A stretch of DNA of 64,000 bases, taken from contig CAXAMN010025262.1 in assembly GCA_963970005.1 (NCBI GenBank), positions 87,250 to 151,249 of the forward strand, given 5' to 3'. The notes under the pieces were generated by a model. It was not told where the DNA came from, made no database searches, and worked only from the letters and a program-made list of their open reading frames with translations. Numbering within the stretch: the stretch's first letter is position 1; each line of letters begins with the position of its first letter. Position numbers and translations under genes: made by a program. Source of the stretch: Durusdinium trenchii (taxonomy: Eukaryota > Sar > Dinophyceae > Suessiales > Symbiodiniaceae). Below, piece after piece: positions 11,850 through 25,874 of this stretch.

Positions 11850-14800
11850 AGTCCGACTGTTTCCCTCAAGAAACAGTAGGATAGTCTTGAGGGTCTGTCT
11901 TTTGAGTCTTCGGTGGGGTAGATGCATGAGACAGATTTATAAGTATAGAACAAGTTGCTCCTATAGGGCTGATTCACGTCATCGTGAAGGTCAGTTCTAC
12001 ATCCCGACACCCGCCGCTTTCACGTGTTTTTGCACGGTCTTCCTTTGGTGGGTAGACCTCAAACTGGCCGTTCCACATCGACGTCGATGAGTGCCTCTAT
12101 AGAGACGACCAATAAACCCTCCCTGTAACAATCATCGAACTGGATGGCATGGCCCCTGAAAGACAATCTTCCTCAAACAGGGGGTTGTCCACTTCCATTA
12201 ATTTTGGCAGGGAGTGTAACCTGCTTTGGCAGGCAGCTGCCACTATCCTAAGCTCATCTGATGTTGGTAGCGTCCCGCTACGGGTACAGGTCATCAGCCG
12301 ATCATCGGTGTGCTTGACCGACGCCCGGTGCAAACTCGGATGGTTCCCATCAGATCGCATATCGCATGGCAGCCGTCGCATCGCGCTTGGCCGTTCGCCT
12401 CGCCTGAAAAGGGTTGCTGAAGCACCATGCAGCAGAGAGTAGGACTGCACTCATGCACCTCCATTGTGGGCTCGGAAAAGGTGTCAAGGAGAAGAACTCC
12501 TATAGCATGTGGGGATCTACATTTGGATAATCATTTTCCTCTACAAACTGGTGGTTTTTCCACTTCCATTTGTTCATTTCAGGCATGTTCTACCAACTTA
12601 GTAAGGATTCATCCGAATGTAGATGCTCCCACCAATCTACAAGCATACCTGGACCATCCTGTCTAGGTCCAATGGAGATCCCGAGGGCCTAAGTAGGGCA
12701 GTCATGGGCAGTGCATTGAAGACCCGATGAGTTGGCCCAGGTTATTCAACTCTCTGGATGTCTTGGTTTGATTTGGTTTGCAAAGTTTGCACACCCTAGC
12801 TGCCCTGACTTGATTCGACTTTCCATCCTTACTCCGTTACACACTCCCCGGGAGGCCTGCCCGCACGGCTCATCAACCATGGCAAATGGCCACCACTTGC
12901 AAGGGCCAGTAATTGCCCGACAGGTTGGCCCAGCCCACCTATACGAGTTGCAAAAGACCTTCAAAATCAGGCAGTGGAGACTTCCACCCCCCTACATCAT
13001 CTTGCTAAAGCAAGGGGAACTTAGGTAGCCGAGGCTGAACCTTGAGTGACTTGCAAAGGACCTTGATTCAGGGGCATGCAATGCATTCAGAAGTTTCAGG
13101 TCGGCGAGGTTGGGATCCCCAGCGCCCGACCGAAACCACCAACTCCTGCGAAACACAGCCTGGGTGGGTCCTCTTTCCAACCAAAACCCTGGATACACGG
13201 GGTGGAGGAATTCTTGCAACCCGGTAGAAATACAAACTGCTAGGGAAATCTACCTGACTCCACTGCCAAATGGAATGTGCAAGGTTTGACCAAACTCGGA
13301 TTGAAGATCTCGCAACTGGTATTTTACCGAACACGGCGGAAGCAAACACTATTTCCTCTAGATCCTTGCTGATAGTGATGTCCATTGACGTTGTTGTGAG
13401 AAGCTATGCTAGCTGTAGTAGGATGTTGTAGGTACCACAACCTTATCTAAAAACATAAAGCCTGTACTTGTGCAAAAAAGGCCCCGACCGCTCAGCTACC
13501 CAAGGGCTTGAGGCTAAAGGCAGCCATCAGTGACATGCAAATTGCAAATTGCTAATTGCCATGCACATTGCTAAGAGACCCAACTAACCCTATCGCTGCC
13601 TGATCGTAGGCCTGCACTGCAGGTTAGCGTGAGTCCTTGACTTTTGTGTATTTAGTCTCAGCCAAAAGGAGTGACTGGCACTGGCAATGAGTGAATGACA
13701 ACATCATTTACAATCATTCCAACAGAGGTTGAAGGACCCTATAGCCTATCCCATAGGTACCCCAGTAAGGTTCTATAAGGTCACTTAACCTCTCTTCGTT
13801 CCTTCTAGGAATCCACTCGAACTTGGATTTTTGGCGCCTTCCATGAGGTCAGGTGCCACAAAGCGACGATAACCAGTGGGAGGCCCAATCGCCCAAACCA
13901 CAGGCAGGCCCCAGAAACAAAAGAATACCCATCGTGATTCTAGCATTATCTTATTATTATTGAATAGATATAGGCCTTTTCAGCATGTTCAGCGCGGGTC
14001 GAATCCCCAGCAAGGGTCTCCAACTGTCCACGCTTCTTGGTCTCCCTTAAAGGACCCACATACCTTCTCAAAAAGGAGATTTATACAATTTATGCAGGCG
14101 CCAGGAGGGCCCAGTCATACCTTCTGAGGAGGTCCTTAGGGTGTACCAAGCCCCTTTTGGGCATCACGAGCTGCATCAACCCCACCGGAACCGCGTCCGC
14201 CCGGAGCTGAGGGACTGGACGCCTCCTTCGGACGCGCCGCCGATGAGCTTCGGGGTGTGGATCTCCTGGTGGGTTGGAGTCGCAGACATCGGGTTGGTCC
14301 ACCGCCCAGTCGCAAGGTGACCTGGATGACCTGCAGTTGGTCTGGAGACGCGATGTTGTATACAGTCCTCAGCACAACCACACACATTAAAACTCAAAGG
14401 GAGTCAACCACCCAAGACAATCCCTTTGGGGAAACGTGGTGAAGTATGATCCTGTCTATTTTTTGGGTAGTGGTGCCCTACAGGTTCATGGTCCAGCTTG
14501 AGGCATCGTTGCAACTCCTTCAGTTCATTGAGCAGTTGCCACCGATCAAACACGAAAATCCTTTACTCCGCAGCCTGCGTTTGGTGTGTGTGTGTGTGTG
14601 GCATACGAAGGGCCAAGCACGCCACTGTGCTCTTTCAGAATATCACATTGGATTCTTTCTCATTTCATCCGCTGATGGACACACATCAAGGTTGATCCCA
14701 CCTTCTATCTCCCTCTCCTACACTCCGCCCCGCGGCAGGCACCATCTTCAAGACACGCCACAGCGCTCCCCCCATCTCCCCCCAGGGAGCCTGGAACTTG

Positions 14801-14950
14801 TTCTGCAGCAAAAACTCCCGGAAGAGTTCGCACACGCCCGACCTATCAGTAAAACGAGATCGCTGGAATGGCTCAAAGGTAGTGTCTGGAATGGCAGCTT
14901 TAGACGATTGGGATTAGGGTCTCAACAACCCTCTGAGCCCATTATTGAAA
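11850..14950. other. Stretch without a supportable gene
   Basis: Open frames here are short, lack splice signals in register and show no family motif on either strand. A short (TG)n run lies near 14585-14600. Nothing else was seen. Confidence 0.4.
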
Positions 14951-15138
14951 GTTTGGACATAATTATCCTGCGGACCCCCCCCCGGAAATAGTTTGGTCCA
15001 CCATTCTTGGGGGACAATTTTTTCGGCAGCACTGATCGCCTTGCTTCCCCTTCTTCAGGACCCGTGTTGTCCAGTGTTGTTTTTTCCCCCCAGATAGCTG
15101 CAGGCTATAGCGGTTCCAACTTCTCAATGGTGTGGCTC

Positions 15139-15380
15139 GGGATCGGCGTTTTGGTTTTGCGGGTGCTGCTGCCATGCTGATGCTGGTGCAGGTGCAGGCT
15201 GCTGCTGTGCTGGTGCTGGTGCTGGGTCGGCGTTTTGTTTTGCCAGTGCTGGTGCCATGCTGGTGCTGGTGCAAGCGCTGGCTTTGGATCGGCGTTTCGT
15301 TCTGCAGGTGCTGCTGCCGTGCTGGTGCTGGTGCTGGTGCTTTCATTTTGCCGTGCTGGTGGTGTGCTGGTGCTGGTCCA
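15139..15380. repeat. GCTGGT-type minisatellite with a higher-order unit
   Basis: Runs of GCTGGT/GCTGCT alternate with a longer block beginning GGATCGGCGTTTTG, which recurs at 15140, 15224 and 15286. The repeat is open in several frames on both strands, giving Gln/His/Thr-rich or Leu/Val-rich translations; I treat these as by-products. Confidence 0.8.
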
Positions 15381-15480
15381 GGAATGACATCATGTCGTTT
15401 TGGGGGTGACAAACCTATACACCCGCTATCTGGCGTCTATGCCGGTGTAATTTTGTTTTTTGAAGGAACTGCCTGCATAG

Positions 15481-15499
15481 TCTCTCTCTCTCTCTCTCA
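15481..15499. repeat. (TC)n microsatellite
   Basis: A short dinucleotide run of TC repeats in otherwise unremarkable sequence. Confidence 0.9.
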
Positions 15500-16840
15500 A
15501 TTTCACCAATCCCTCATCCTATGGTCCTAATGTACTTATCCTCATGAAGAGATTTATATAGTCTTGGTGAACCTCTCCTGATTGACCAGCCTAAAATTCA
15601 AGTAATTATAAATATCTCCGACTGCCCGCTCCCCTAAACAAAAAGCCTTTCTGGGGTATTCTGATCACTGCCAAAGGCTTGGCATGCTGGATGGGCCACT
15701 TCACCGCCACTTCACCGCAGCACCAGTCACCACCGCGCCGAACCACCACCGGCAGGAACGCGCCGCGCCGAACCGCACCGTACGAGCGCCGCCGCACTTC
15801 GCTCCAAGGGACTGGAGTCGAAAAATCGCTTGGTTCGCCACCTCAGTGAACGTCCGCCATCGGCCCAACAGTGAACACACCGAACGGAACGAGTTCCAGT
15901 GATCTCCGAAGTACGGGTGACCTCTCCTTCCAACGGCCGTCTACATTTTAGGGCTTAGCTGAAGGTTCAGCATCCCCATGGACTGGAAGGGTTGTGGGTC
16001 CTGAAACTTCAATCCAAAGGACTCACAGAAGAAATCACGGGGGGGGGGGAAGAAGAAAACACGTGAAAAACGATCATCCAAGGAATTTGGAGCCCATGAT
16101 CCACTGGTCTTGTGACATGGCAGCTGGGTGCTGCCAAAGGTTGGGATGTGCTGCATGGCGTATCATGGTTTGTCCAAGGTGATGTTAGGGAGATGCTTGT
16201 TCAACTCCTTACACCAAGGGAGAGACTCTCACCCCTTGTGCTACATACAAAGACCATTTGTCAAAGGTTATCCACACACACACACCAAAAGCAAAAAATA
16301 ACATAAAGGCTCTTATCTCCAACTGCTCATGCAGTTTTGATTGAAGCACTTTCTTGACACAAAAGCAATGCAAAGTTAACATATAAAGCAAGTCAATCAA
16401 AACACATATAAGTATAAGCAAGTCAAACTTGGATTGAATTCTTGCAGATCTTTGCAGCCTATTTTTCGCTCATGATCCTTTATATGCCCACCTGGCCCAA
16501 TCCGTCGAACTCCGCCGATCAACCCCGTTCCACCGGGGCTGCCGGACCGTTCTCAGATCGATGATGCGATTGTCCAAGCGGACGTCTTGACCGACCGTCG
16601 GCAACCTGCAAGGTCCGGTGCAACCGGAGCAGGACTGGAAATAGACTGGACGTCTTGAAAGAGATGGACTGGAGGGGTGGAGGTTCTTACGGTTACTACA
16701 ATAAAATATGCGGATTTTAAAACAGCCAAACAGGTATTTTAGTGTACCTCCGTGAAGGATCTGCTGGGGCCGCCCAGCCATTAAAACATGCGGAAAGGAC
16801 ATGCGGAAAAGCACTTTTCCTAAAACATTTCACAAAATGG

Positions 16841-16954
16841 CCTTCGCCGGCCCTACGTGGAGGCCTACGTGGGGGCTTTCACCGGCCGCACGTGGAGGCC
16901 TTCACCGGCCCTATGTGGAGGCCTTGGCCGGTCCTACGTGGAGGCCTTCACCGG
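16841..16954. repeat. About 24-bp tandem repeat (CCGGCCCTACGTGGAGGCC type)
   Basis: Four to five imperfect copies of a unit containing CCGGCCCTACGTGGAGGCC run head to tail. The flanks share a related AT-rich motif around 'AAAACATGCGG', but no gene is evident. Confidence 0.8.
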
Positions 16955-17059
16955 TCTCAGCCGCCCGTCGCCCCCAAACATACGGACAAAATAGGAATTA
17001 TACACGACCTCCGGGAGGATCAGCCCTGGGCCGCCCTCCACATATTTTAATGGCGTAAC

Positions 17060-19480
17060 CGTATGCTGTTTGTATAGTTTTCGCCCACATGAAGGAGCTG
17101 GCAATGCATGCGTGCTGCGGGAGCAAAACAGATTCATTTTTAGAAGTGGCCCTGAGCAATGACTGATGGGGACATAAAACAACAGACTTGGGCACCCTGC
17201 GAGGGGTCCTTTTCCAGCTCGGCCTGCAGGACCGTGCTGGGCGTCGGCTGGGGTAATCGTGATGCACCCCTAGAACAGGAGGACCCTGCAGCTCAATGAG
17301 ATGAAAGGTGACTAAAGCCCATAAGCCCATGAACTTCTAGGGAGCCCTCCAAACCTACAGAACAGATCAGAACAGTGTCTCCAATCACCTTCTGAGAAGG
17401 CACTTGGATCCCTAAGAAACATGCTTTGGACCAGTTTGGATTGGACCTACGGCAAACGCGATTTGTGACAGATCAGCTGGGGGGGGCCCTGCAATATGCC
17501 AACCATGCGCTTGGTTGGGCTGATGTTGTTACGGTCCAAATTATAGTATGCGTCCTTAGGGTGCGCACGCATGTGTTACACCGTGCCACCCTGCCTCACA
17601 AAACTAAATGGTTTCGGACCCAAATAGGGAATCATTGGGAAGTCTACCTATAGGGCTTAGGGCCCCAACCATCTCCTGAGAAGGTGATTAGACCCCCCTG
17701 GCACCCACCCCAACCACCTTCGAAACTAGGTATATAGTTTTTTTGCCCAGCCGGGCGTCTGTACACATGGGTGACAACGTGCCACCGGGAACCGTTCCTG
17801 CCTCACTCCGGCTGGCGTCTGCTAAACGCAAGGGCAAGGCCTGGAAACAGGGTCGTCACGGCACCTCACGGTCTCAACCACCACCTGACACTGGCGGTCT
17901 AGCAACTGGTTTTTGTTAACCACATCATCTTCACCCCAAAAAAACACCTGACTCTGGCCGTCATGCCGAGCCATGCAGCGCCGCACCGCTGTCCGTTGTT
18001 CTTCACCAAAAGAACACGCCTGAGAGCGTCCGATGCAAAAGATCTTTTCCACCGAAAGCTCCTGGGACACGGAACAACAAGGGCCCATGAACTGGAGGAC
18101 ATGTTCCATGGGGAAATCTGAATGAACGTGGTTTCATGTGATTGTTTGGAAACGATGCAGTCGGGTGAGGTTCCCACATTCTATGCACTGGTCGGGTGCA
18201 AAGCCATGAGAAGTTGTAGCCATGTGACAGCTTGTTCATGAATCCTGGCAAGTCAGGAGCAACAACGATCCTATTTGCCAAGCAGCAATTCAGGTTTGCT
18301 GGCTTCTTACATCATGCGCTGCTCTGCCGGATGACACATGATGACACCAAGGACTCCACCAAGTCCCATTGCGGGATCTCGTCCTAAGAATCCGGGCCCT
18401 CCCGGGCCCTCAAACACATAGGGTTTGGAGAGCAAAGGACCCGTGCCAGGGAGGGTCCGACCCTTGCCATGGAGAGGTTAAGGATTCTTAGGGTAGTTCC
18501 CCCAAAAAAAAATCTGCTGCTCTCATCCTGTGGCAGCACATGCGTTTAAACCAACAAAAAGTACTCCGGGAGCACTCTGGGCATGCCCGGCGACGTTCTG
18601 CACAGTGCAGGAGACGATGGGCGCATCCGGGCAAGAGACCTGCGTGGCGGGGGCGACGGAGATATTAGCTATAAATCAGTTGTCATACATGAGTTCTTAA
18701 GCTAATTATGTTATACTACATCAGTTGTCTACATGTTGAAACTGATCAAACTGCAGAACTCTACACAGACCATCACCGATCACCGCCTTGCCATAGACAT
18801 CCACGACCGACTCATCGGGCAAAGAGCCCGAGAAGCCAGCGATGTCCTAGAGGTTGGGGTCTCCAGCTGTTGAATTAGTAAGCACTCACAGCTGGACAAG
18901 CATTTTCCACAAGCATTGTTGGGTCTCCAGCTGGTGAATTCAATATATGCACATGCATGCACTCACAGTTTCTACACAACATGGGATTGACGAGCTAACG
19001 GAAAGCGGCGAAGCCCAAACAGGCAGTGATGGGGTCTCAGGCTAGTGCGGTAATCTTCAAAATGTCCCAAACGCTCCACGTATATGCCCACATTGAGCAT
19101 TAAACATCACTCCAATTGTGGGCAAACAGGCAGTCCCATTGAGTATCTGAGTATGCCTCCAATATGACTGGGGGTCAAAGCCTGGACCCCCAATCGTCGT
19201 TTGACGTCCCTATAGTAGCTATATGGTCAATCTGAGTCTCTCGATTCTTTTATAGCCCACTGCCATATTCCAAATCATCGACCTCTGTACTACGCCCCTG
19301 AGCCACCAAAACCGCGCGCGCGTTTCGTACGAGCGCTCCTGGCCAAAGGTCACGGCCTGGACAGTTGCCACATCCTCGGTTTCTGCACCGGTGCGAGTAG
19401 GCAGGGGCCACAGAAATGGGTCAACATGACACGTGTGGAAATACCAGCTTAACCCCCCAAAACGGTTCAATAGTGTCAGT
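17060..19480. other. Stretch without a supportable gene
   Basis: Only short open frames without splice support or recognisable motifs are present on either strand. The inverted repeat at 18383-18492 is the one structured element seen. Confidence 0.4.
18383..18492. repeat. Inverted repeat, 11-bp perfect arms
   Basis: CCTAAGAATCC (18383-18393) is exactly inverted as GGATTCTTAGG (18482-18492). The 88-base interior includes a direct repeat of GGGCCCTCC. The size suits a small foldback element or a structured RNA; neither is shown. Confidence 0.6.
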
Positions 19481-20454
19481 GTACTAAATTATGCAATCAA
19501 CCTGGAGAACCCGAATTCCAGTAACAATCAAAAGCATGTTTTTCTGCAAGTGATGTGGTTTAGTTGGTATGTGGATCCCTTTGCGTTGGTCAACTGCTAG
19601 GTTCCAACAATTTCCAACTGCTATAGGCTCAGACCCAACTGGCTCAAACGCACAGCATTCCAATTCTTGTGACTCACTTGGGCTTCTCATGGCTTTTCCA
19701 ATTCCATGAGCCCGACGAGTACTCTTTGCAATTCGCTTTTCACCTTCACCACCTTCACCACCTCGCCCGGCCCTCGAATTCCCCGGCCCTGCGCCTGGCG
19801 CAAGGTGAGAAAGCAAAGCTTGTTGCCCTGCTTCCGAGTGTTGTGGACCTCGCAGATCCGCGGTCCCGCTCGCGCTCGGGGTCGCGCCTCTCCCCGGGCG
19901 AGTCGGTGGAGTGTCCTTTATATTATATACGACGTCGACGTGGTCGAAGGATCCAAGAAGCTGCTAATGGAGGAAACACCCTCAAGTTTCTTGCAAAAAA
20001 TGGCAAGAAGATGGAAGAATTGTCCCGTCTTTTTCCTCACACGCCAGGACACCTTCCACGCTGTGGGTGTCCCAAAGATGCTCTCGCGGGCCTGTCCCTC
20101 CCATTCATTCGTTTGCACGTGCACTCTTCCCTGGTGCGGTGTGTGTGTGTGTATGTGTGTGTATCATTGTCTGAAACCTTCTCCCTGCTTTGAGAGAAAC
20201 GGCCGCACTCTAAGTCATGTGGCTTGGAAGCTGCCTGCATTCTGCTTGCAAGATCAATCAGGAAAGACATAAAACCACCCCAGTTTGGGATCCACTTGGG
20301 TATTGCATGTTAAATCCATGTTAACAAGAAAAAGAACCTTCTTTAAACTGCGACAAGCTCCCCGGTAAAACGCGACCACTCCCATTCGCGTCTATCGAAT
20401 CAAGCCGCTCGGGCACGGATCCAGACCTGAGAGTCCTGAGCAGGATACGAGTCG

Positions 20455-20502
20455 ACCGCCGGACACTCAGCGGATCAGCCAGGACACTCAGCGGATCAGC
20501 CG
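20455..20502. repeat. 21-bp tandem duplication
   Basis: GGACACTCAGCGGATCAGCC occurs twice with one intervening base. Confidence 0.8.
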
Positions 20503-20663
20503 GGAGCCAACGAAGATGAACGGGTAAGAAGCCGAAAGAAGCCGTGCCAGCGCGTGCCTTTGGGAAACGACTTACAATAGCTTTCCCTTCTTCAAAAGCA
20601 CCTGAAGCAACAAAAGCAATCTGAAGCCACCCGAGCCAACCCAACGTCACACCTGCGAGGTCC

Positions 20664-20722
20664 CCCGCGTCCTTCATCTCCGGCTTCAAGGCACCGATAT
20701 TTGTCCAGGTCCGCCCTGAGCC
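20664..20722 (-). CDS. Possible short exon
   Basis: A minus-strand frame reads LKPEMKDAGDLA up to a donor CTCGCAG|GTGTGA. It is short and unlinked to a clear neighbour. Confidence 0.2.
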
Positions 20723-20759
20723 ATGGCACGGGATAGTGGGGATGGGAATGGGATGAGTG

Positions 20760-22900
20760 GGGTGCTAAATGGTCACCACTTCATGAAGCAACAAAAAGGA
20801 TCTCCGGCTGGGTGAAAACATCATCTGCCACAACAAAAAAGGATCTCCAAATTGATGCACATTGCCCCTGGAGACCTTTCAAAAGCGAAAGTATATCGTC
20901 AAACGAGGCTGGTGGATTCGCAAGTCGAAAACGGTACCTCTTCGAAGGGAGTCAACAATTTGAGCGCCAAAACGGTACCTCCGAAGTCTGTCTGAACCTT
21001 TGGTGGGCTCCGTTCAACACGACTGTCTGATGTCCGTGTGCGAGCGACGGATTTCACCGGGCCTGTTTGACCTTGGCTTTGGATGAAAAGGTTTCCAAAG
21101 CTATGCTCCTGGCAGCTTCATCCAGAAGGTAACACGTCTGGTATAACATCCGCCAAAGCTGTAGAGCCCACACACACACACACCAAGAAAGCTGGCTTGA
21201 GGCCAAGCGCGAGGGAAGCCACTGGGCGGCCGGCTTCGCCGTGTTTTTGGGTGGGATGCGACATGCAATCGGTCAAATCCAAAACAGCAAAGCAAAGGAA
21301 TGTGCGATGCGATAGTTGAGGGTATACTTAAAGTGGCTAGAGCCCGTGATATCTCGAGCTGTTCAAGGAAAATATCAGCAGTTGAACCAGCTACAATCAG
21401 CTACAGCATACGTCCAGCTGTTCTCAGCCACAGGCGACCATTTCCCAGTTACGAGGTTCAACAAAAAACGTTCCATGCAGGCATCTGGAAAGAGTGTCAA
21501 TTCCAATGAGTGCTGCCTTGAGGACCTATAATACTTCCTGAACTTGTCATCATCCTTTGCATCAACATTTCCATGTGTGATGTTGAACATTGAACATCCC
21601 GATCAACAGCACATTTGCAGTTATTCCCTGGCCTGAAAGTTCTCAAAGCTCAACGCAGGCCCTGCAAACCTCAAAGTTGCTCAAGCGAAAATGCGACGAA
21701 AACAACGGAAAACGCCCCGTTTATAACCGGTGCAGACATCTCCACTCTTCTCCAGTCTGAAGTTACATCGCTTGTGTTGGGGAAAACGGCGAGCGAGCTC
21801 TATGGAATCGGAGGCAGGGACACCATTCCCACCCATTCCCCAATACACTCCAAGCGATCAAAAACCACCCCCCAAAACTGAAAAGAACAATCCAATGCCT
21901 CGTACTTGTCCAGTGGTTAGGGGGTTCCATGATGTTCCATGTTAATCTGAAGGGAAGTAAAGCCACGCTCCTCCCGTGGTTTCTGTCCAATTCTCTTGTC
22001 GTTTTCTGCCATGCGTCTTGGCGTTCTTTGCGGCCAACGCCTCCTCAAAGAACGCGGCCGGACCGGTCAACCACACACATCACGCTTCACGCGATCATGC
22101 CGGGGTCCTGATCGCTGGGCTCGTCGTGCCTCCGTTCTTCAGCCGTTTCTCTTAGCAAATTGACATCATAGTGAATGGCATAGACCCAACATGACCTAAC
22201 TTAGCACTGTGGTAAGAGACTTCACTTCTTGTCTCTGCAAATGGTTCTCTGATGTTCTCTGTTGTCTCTTTCATGTTAGAACTAGTGGCAGTCACAGCTT
22301 CTGAGGGCTTGTGCCGTCTCCACCACCATGGAAACCAACGCATCCATGGAACCCTGGAAGGCCCGGCCCTACCGCCCACGGAACCCCATACCCGCGGGGA
22401 TCCCTCGGATCCATCGGATCCGCCGAAAGCTAAACGCTCTGGTTGTTCATGTACCTTTTGGTTGGTACTAATAGGGAGCCTCTCCTGCCTATGAACCAAC
22501 CCGCCAATAGTCAAAGGCCATCGATGCCACCTTCTTCAACAACATACCTTTAATATCCTTTAATTGGTCGGCATCGATAGATCGTCCAATTACTGCAAAG
22601 GAAGGTCATGTCGTATATGAGCGGTCTGTCAAAGGCCTCCTCTTTTCGTTTTCTTTCCTCCTCCTTGGCCTTGTCACTCCCAAACAGCTGAGCAAGCAAA
22701 TGCAAGCAGGCTGAGCAAATGCAAGGGATTCGCCGATAAATGGTACAAACCGCCCATCACATTTCAATCCACATGGATTCGGAATCTTCTCAGAAGGCCT
22801 TCTAGTTGAAGCACACTAAGTACGAGTACGGAGTGTTCTTCAATCTTTCGAAATGGCAGGCATATCATGTGAAAACACCAGGCTTATCAGCACAATGGCT
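20760..22900. other. Stretch without a supportable gene
   Basis: There is a short (CA)n run near 21170-21182 and scattered short frames, with no splice-supported coding block or recognisable motif on either strand. Confidence 0.4.
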
Positions 22901-22984
22901 CACGAAATCCTCCCCCCATCCCATCATGGCTTTTGAGGTTCAACAACCCTTCTAAGGAGTCCAAAGGGTCGCAGCCAGATCCTA

Positions 22985-23120
22985 TAAGTGGAGTCTCCAC
23001 CGGTCCGACTGGTCCGACTGGACGACTGCTGTCTACGACCGTCCTCTCTCTCCCTGACGACGAGCGCCTTCTTTTCAGCCTCTTTGGCCTTCTTTTTTTC
23101 GTCCTTCTTGGATCCTGCGC
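22985..23120 (-). CDS. Candidate Lys/Glu-rich exon
   Basis: After a minus-strand acceptor (GCGCAG|GATCC) an open frame gives SKKDEKKKAKEAEKKALVV and a Ser/Arg-rich continuation. The composition fits a charged helix or linker. Strand assignment is uncertain because the opposite strand is also open, and function is unknown. Confidence 0.3.
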
Positions 23121-24477
23121 GAGGACTTGTCGATGAGGTTCGACGAAGCATCCAGCAAGTTCGCTCGATGATCGGTGGTTTTGTGTGTGCGTCCTTAAGG
23201 TATTCTAATGTATTCGTTTAAATGATCCTCTAATATCCCGCCTTAAGTATTCTAGTACGTGCACGAGTTTTATGGAAAGAACACTTTATTTATGGCATGT
23301 GATTATGATTCTCCCACCATGAGTCTGCATGAGCTTCGACGGAACCACTGCTGCGCTCAACCCCCTCCTCCGCCTTCGCCCACGGCCTCGCCGGCCTCGG
23401 CCTCGCCAAACGGTTTGCAAAGCGCGACCACGTTTCAGAGGTCGAAGCAAATGGTTTGTAAAGCGATGACACAAAACACACCGGCATGGTGTTATTGGCA
23501 TGAGGTGAGCCCAACCTTGCAAAACTCTCAATTCAATCCATTCCATGAGCTTATGCAATCTGGACTGTGTTGGCAGAGCTGCCATCCTCTGACATTGGCC
23601 GGGAACGATGGCTATCGACCCCCTGGGACGCAGAAATCGCATTCGGAATTGCGCTTCACTTCTGCACGCACCTCCAAACTCACCACGCCTACCTCTCTCC
23701 ACAACACATGCTCGGCACTGGCCGACCACGCTGCAAAAATCGGCCGAAAACTCTCAGGACCTTGAGAGATGCAACTCCGACCAACTCCCGCCATTTCCTA
23801 TAAGACAAGGGTCCTCTCCCGATGTTCAACCCTGTTCAACCCCTCAATTTAAACCTGGAAAAAAGGTTCCACCACAAATGCCCTAAAAGCTTAGCAACTG
23901 GGGTAGGAAACAAGAATAGGACAAAATTGGGAGGTCTTGAGTAAGGGAGGTGAACAAATGTGAACAATTCCTTTTCCATCTGCTGCGAAGGCACCACTTG
24001 ACCTTCTATTCTTATAAGGACACGATCTATGACGGTATAGGTCTTTCCTTCACCTCTTTGGCTCATCATCACCCCTTCCACAAATTCATCCCTGTGATTG
24101 TAGAGTTTTCTCAATCTTTACCCCACCCAAATGTTTAAAAAAACAGGTTTGCAAAAGCATATACACACCGTGCCCCCCCCAAAAAAAAAACATGTAAAAA
24201 CAATGTACAATGCACAATGTATGTCGTAATAGGCTCTTCACTCGCATCGCACCCATGCATCCATGATGCTTCCCTCCAAGGAAAGCCATCGAACCCCGCG
24301 CGTTCTTCCTGGCCCACCTTGGCAGCCTTGGGCGCTTTTCCCTCGCCCGCCTCGCTCGTTGCCTCGCCGACCCGAGCGGCCAAAAGCACAGAAAAGCACC
24401 AATGAAGATGGTGAAAAGCACCAGGGCTGTGACCATGTTTCAGGACTCGAGATGTAACATGATGCGCCCCCAACAAC

Positions 24478-24545
<68 letters not shown>
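24478..24545. repeat. (CAA)n microsatellite
   Basis: About 22 CAA triplets form an uninterrupted run, read in other frames as poly-Thr, or on the minus strand as poly-Val, poly-Leu or poly-Cys. The open frames through it are by-products. Confidence 0.95.
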
Positions 24546-25766
24546 CGGCTCAATCCCCCCAAAGCCCCGCATGCTCTGTTTTTGTTGGCAATCTTCGGGT
24601 GCGAACACCGGACACACAAATGGTGGGTGTGGCAAAAAGGTGTATTTTGGGTCTGATGAACACACTCCATGGGACTGCCATAGGACTGCCGATCAGGCCA
24701 GGGGTGGTGGACTGGGGTCAATTGATTGGCATATATGGCAGTCCCATGGGTCGTGTCTGGGTCTGATGAAAAAGAGTATGCCCGGACACTCAACGGTTCC
24801 ACGCTTCGCCTGAGCTGGCTTCGCCGGCTTCGCCTGGCTTCGTGATGGAAACTGGAGGGTTGGATGGTCTGCTGCTAGATATCATTAATGTAGACTCTCC
24901 ATGAATGAATCATTTGGACTAGAACGCATCTTCATATTGGAGGGACTATTGGAGGGTTTATTCATCAACAGCCTACAATTTAAGGCATACTTTTCGGCAT
25001 GCCTGCACAGAACATGAACACCAATCCCGTGAATCAAGGGGGGATATCCGACCTGAGGTCCTTGTCACGCTGACAAAGAACGAGGCGGTGGACTGTGGAC
25101 CCCGCCAAATCCACCTCATCTTCATCCTCACGTGGCTTTTTCAGGTTCGAGATAATTCTCAGACCTTGATTCGTACTTGTTGGTTGAAGGAAAAAAACAT
25201 CTGCAGGAACCCCCCGGAAGTTGCGTGGGTTCGAACTCCATCGCTTCCAATCCTTATATATATAAACCAACATATACTTGACATGTCTGGACCCTTGATG
25301 ATCCTTTGGAACAAATTGAGAAAAGCACGAGTCTGGAGTCTGGAGTCGAAAGTCGATATGACAGTCGACATCAGTGTCGACTGTCGACTGTCGTCACTCG
25401 CTTCTCTTTGCATTAACCAATCCTGGCCGACCAGGCTCCTCCTTTGGAGCCCTCGAATTTGCGAGGCCTGCGAGGCCATCCCATCTGGGCTGCCAACTTT
25501 GGGCTGCTCAAACTGGGCATATGTAAAAGCAACATGTAAACACTCAGGGCACTGACACGCTCACTTCAACCAAGCCCAATCCAACCTCCCCCAAATCTAA
25601 AAAACAACCTCCTCACGTCCAAAAGCGCTCCCTTTGCCGAAAAGTCCTTTCCAGCTTCGGAGAGCGTGCTCCGCCGTCCGGTTTTCCCGATTCCTCCACC
25701 AAGTGGCGCTCTTCCGATCATGGTCAGACCATGTCAGACCCGCCGGTGCCGCGAACTCACCGGAAC

Positions 25767-25874
25767 TCGCCGGTCAAATCCACTTCCACGATGGAGGAGG
25801 TCGAGCCGCCGCTTCGCGACCGCGACTCCTCCTCACTCAGCTGGTGCTTCAAGGTCTCGTTCTCGGACTGCAAG
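25767..25874 (-). CDS. Candidate coiled-coil exon
   Basis: The frame opens after an acceptor (CTTGCAG) and reads SENETLKHQLSEEESRSRSG, followed by SIVEVDLTGEFR, up to a textbook donor (TTCCG|GTGAGT). The Leu/Asn spacing fits a short leucine-zipper-like helix. An upstream block about 25950-25885 (HLEHLSPVASELRSERTVQL) may be the previous exon. Partner exons and function are unknown. Confidence 0.4.

Noticed and set aside
15132..15530. Leu/Val-rich plus frame and Gln/His-rich minus frame
   Set aside because: Both arise from the GCTGGT minisatellite.
24135..24802. Open frames with poly-Cys, poly-Leu or poly-Val tracts
   Set aside because: They only read through the (CAA)n microsatellite.
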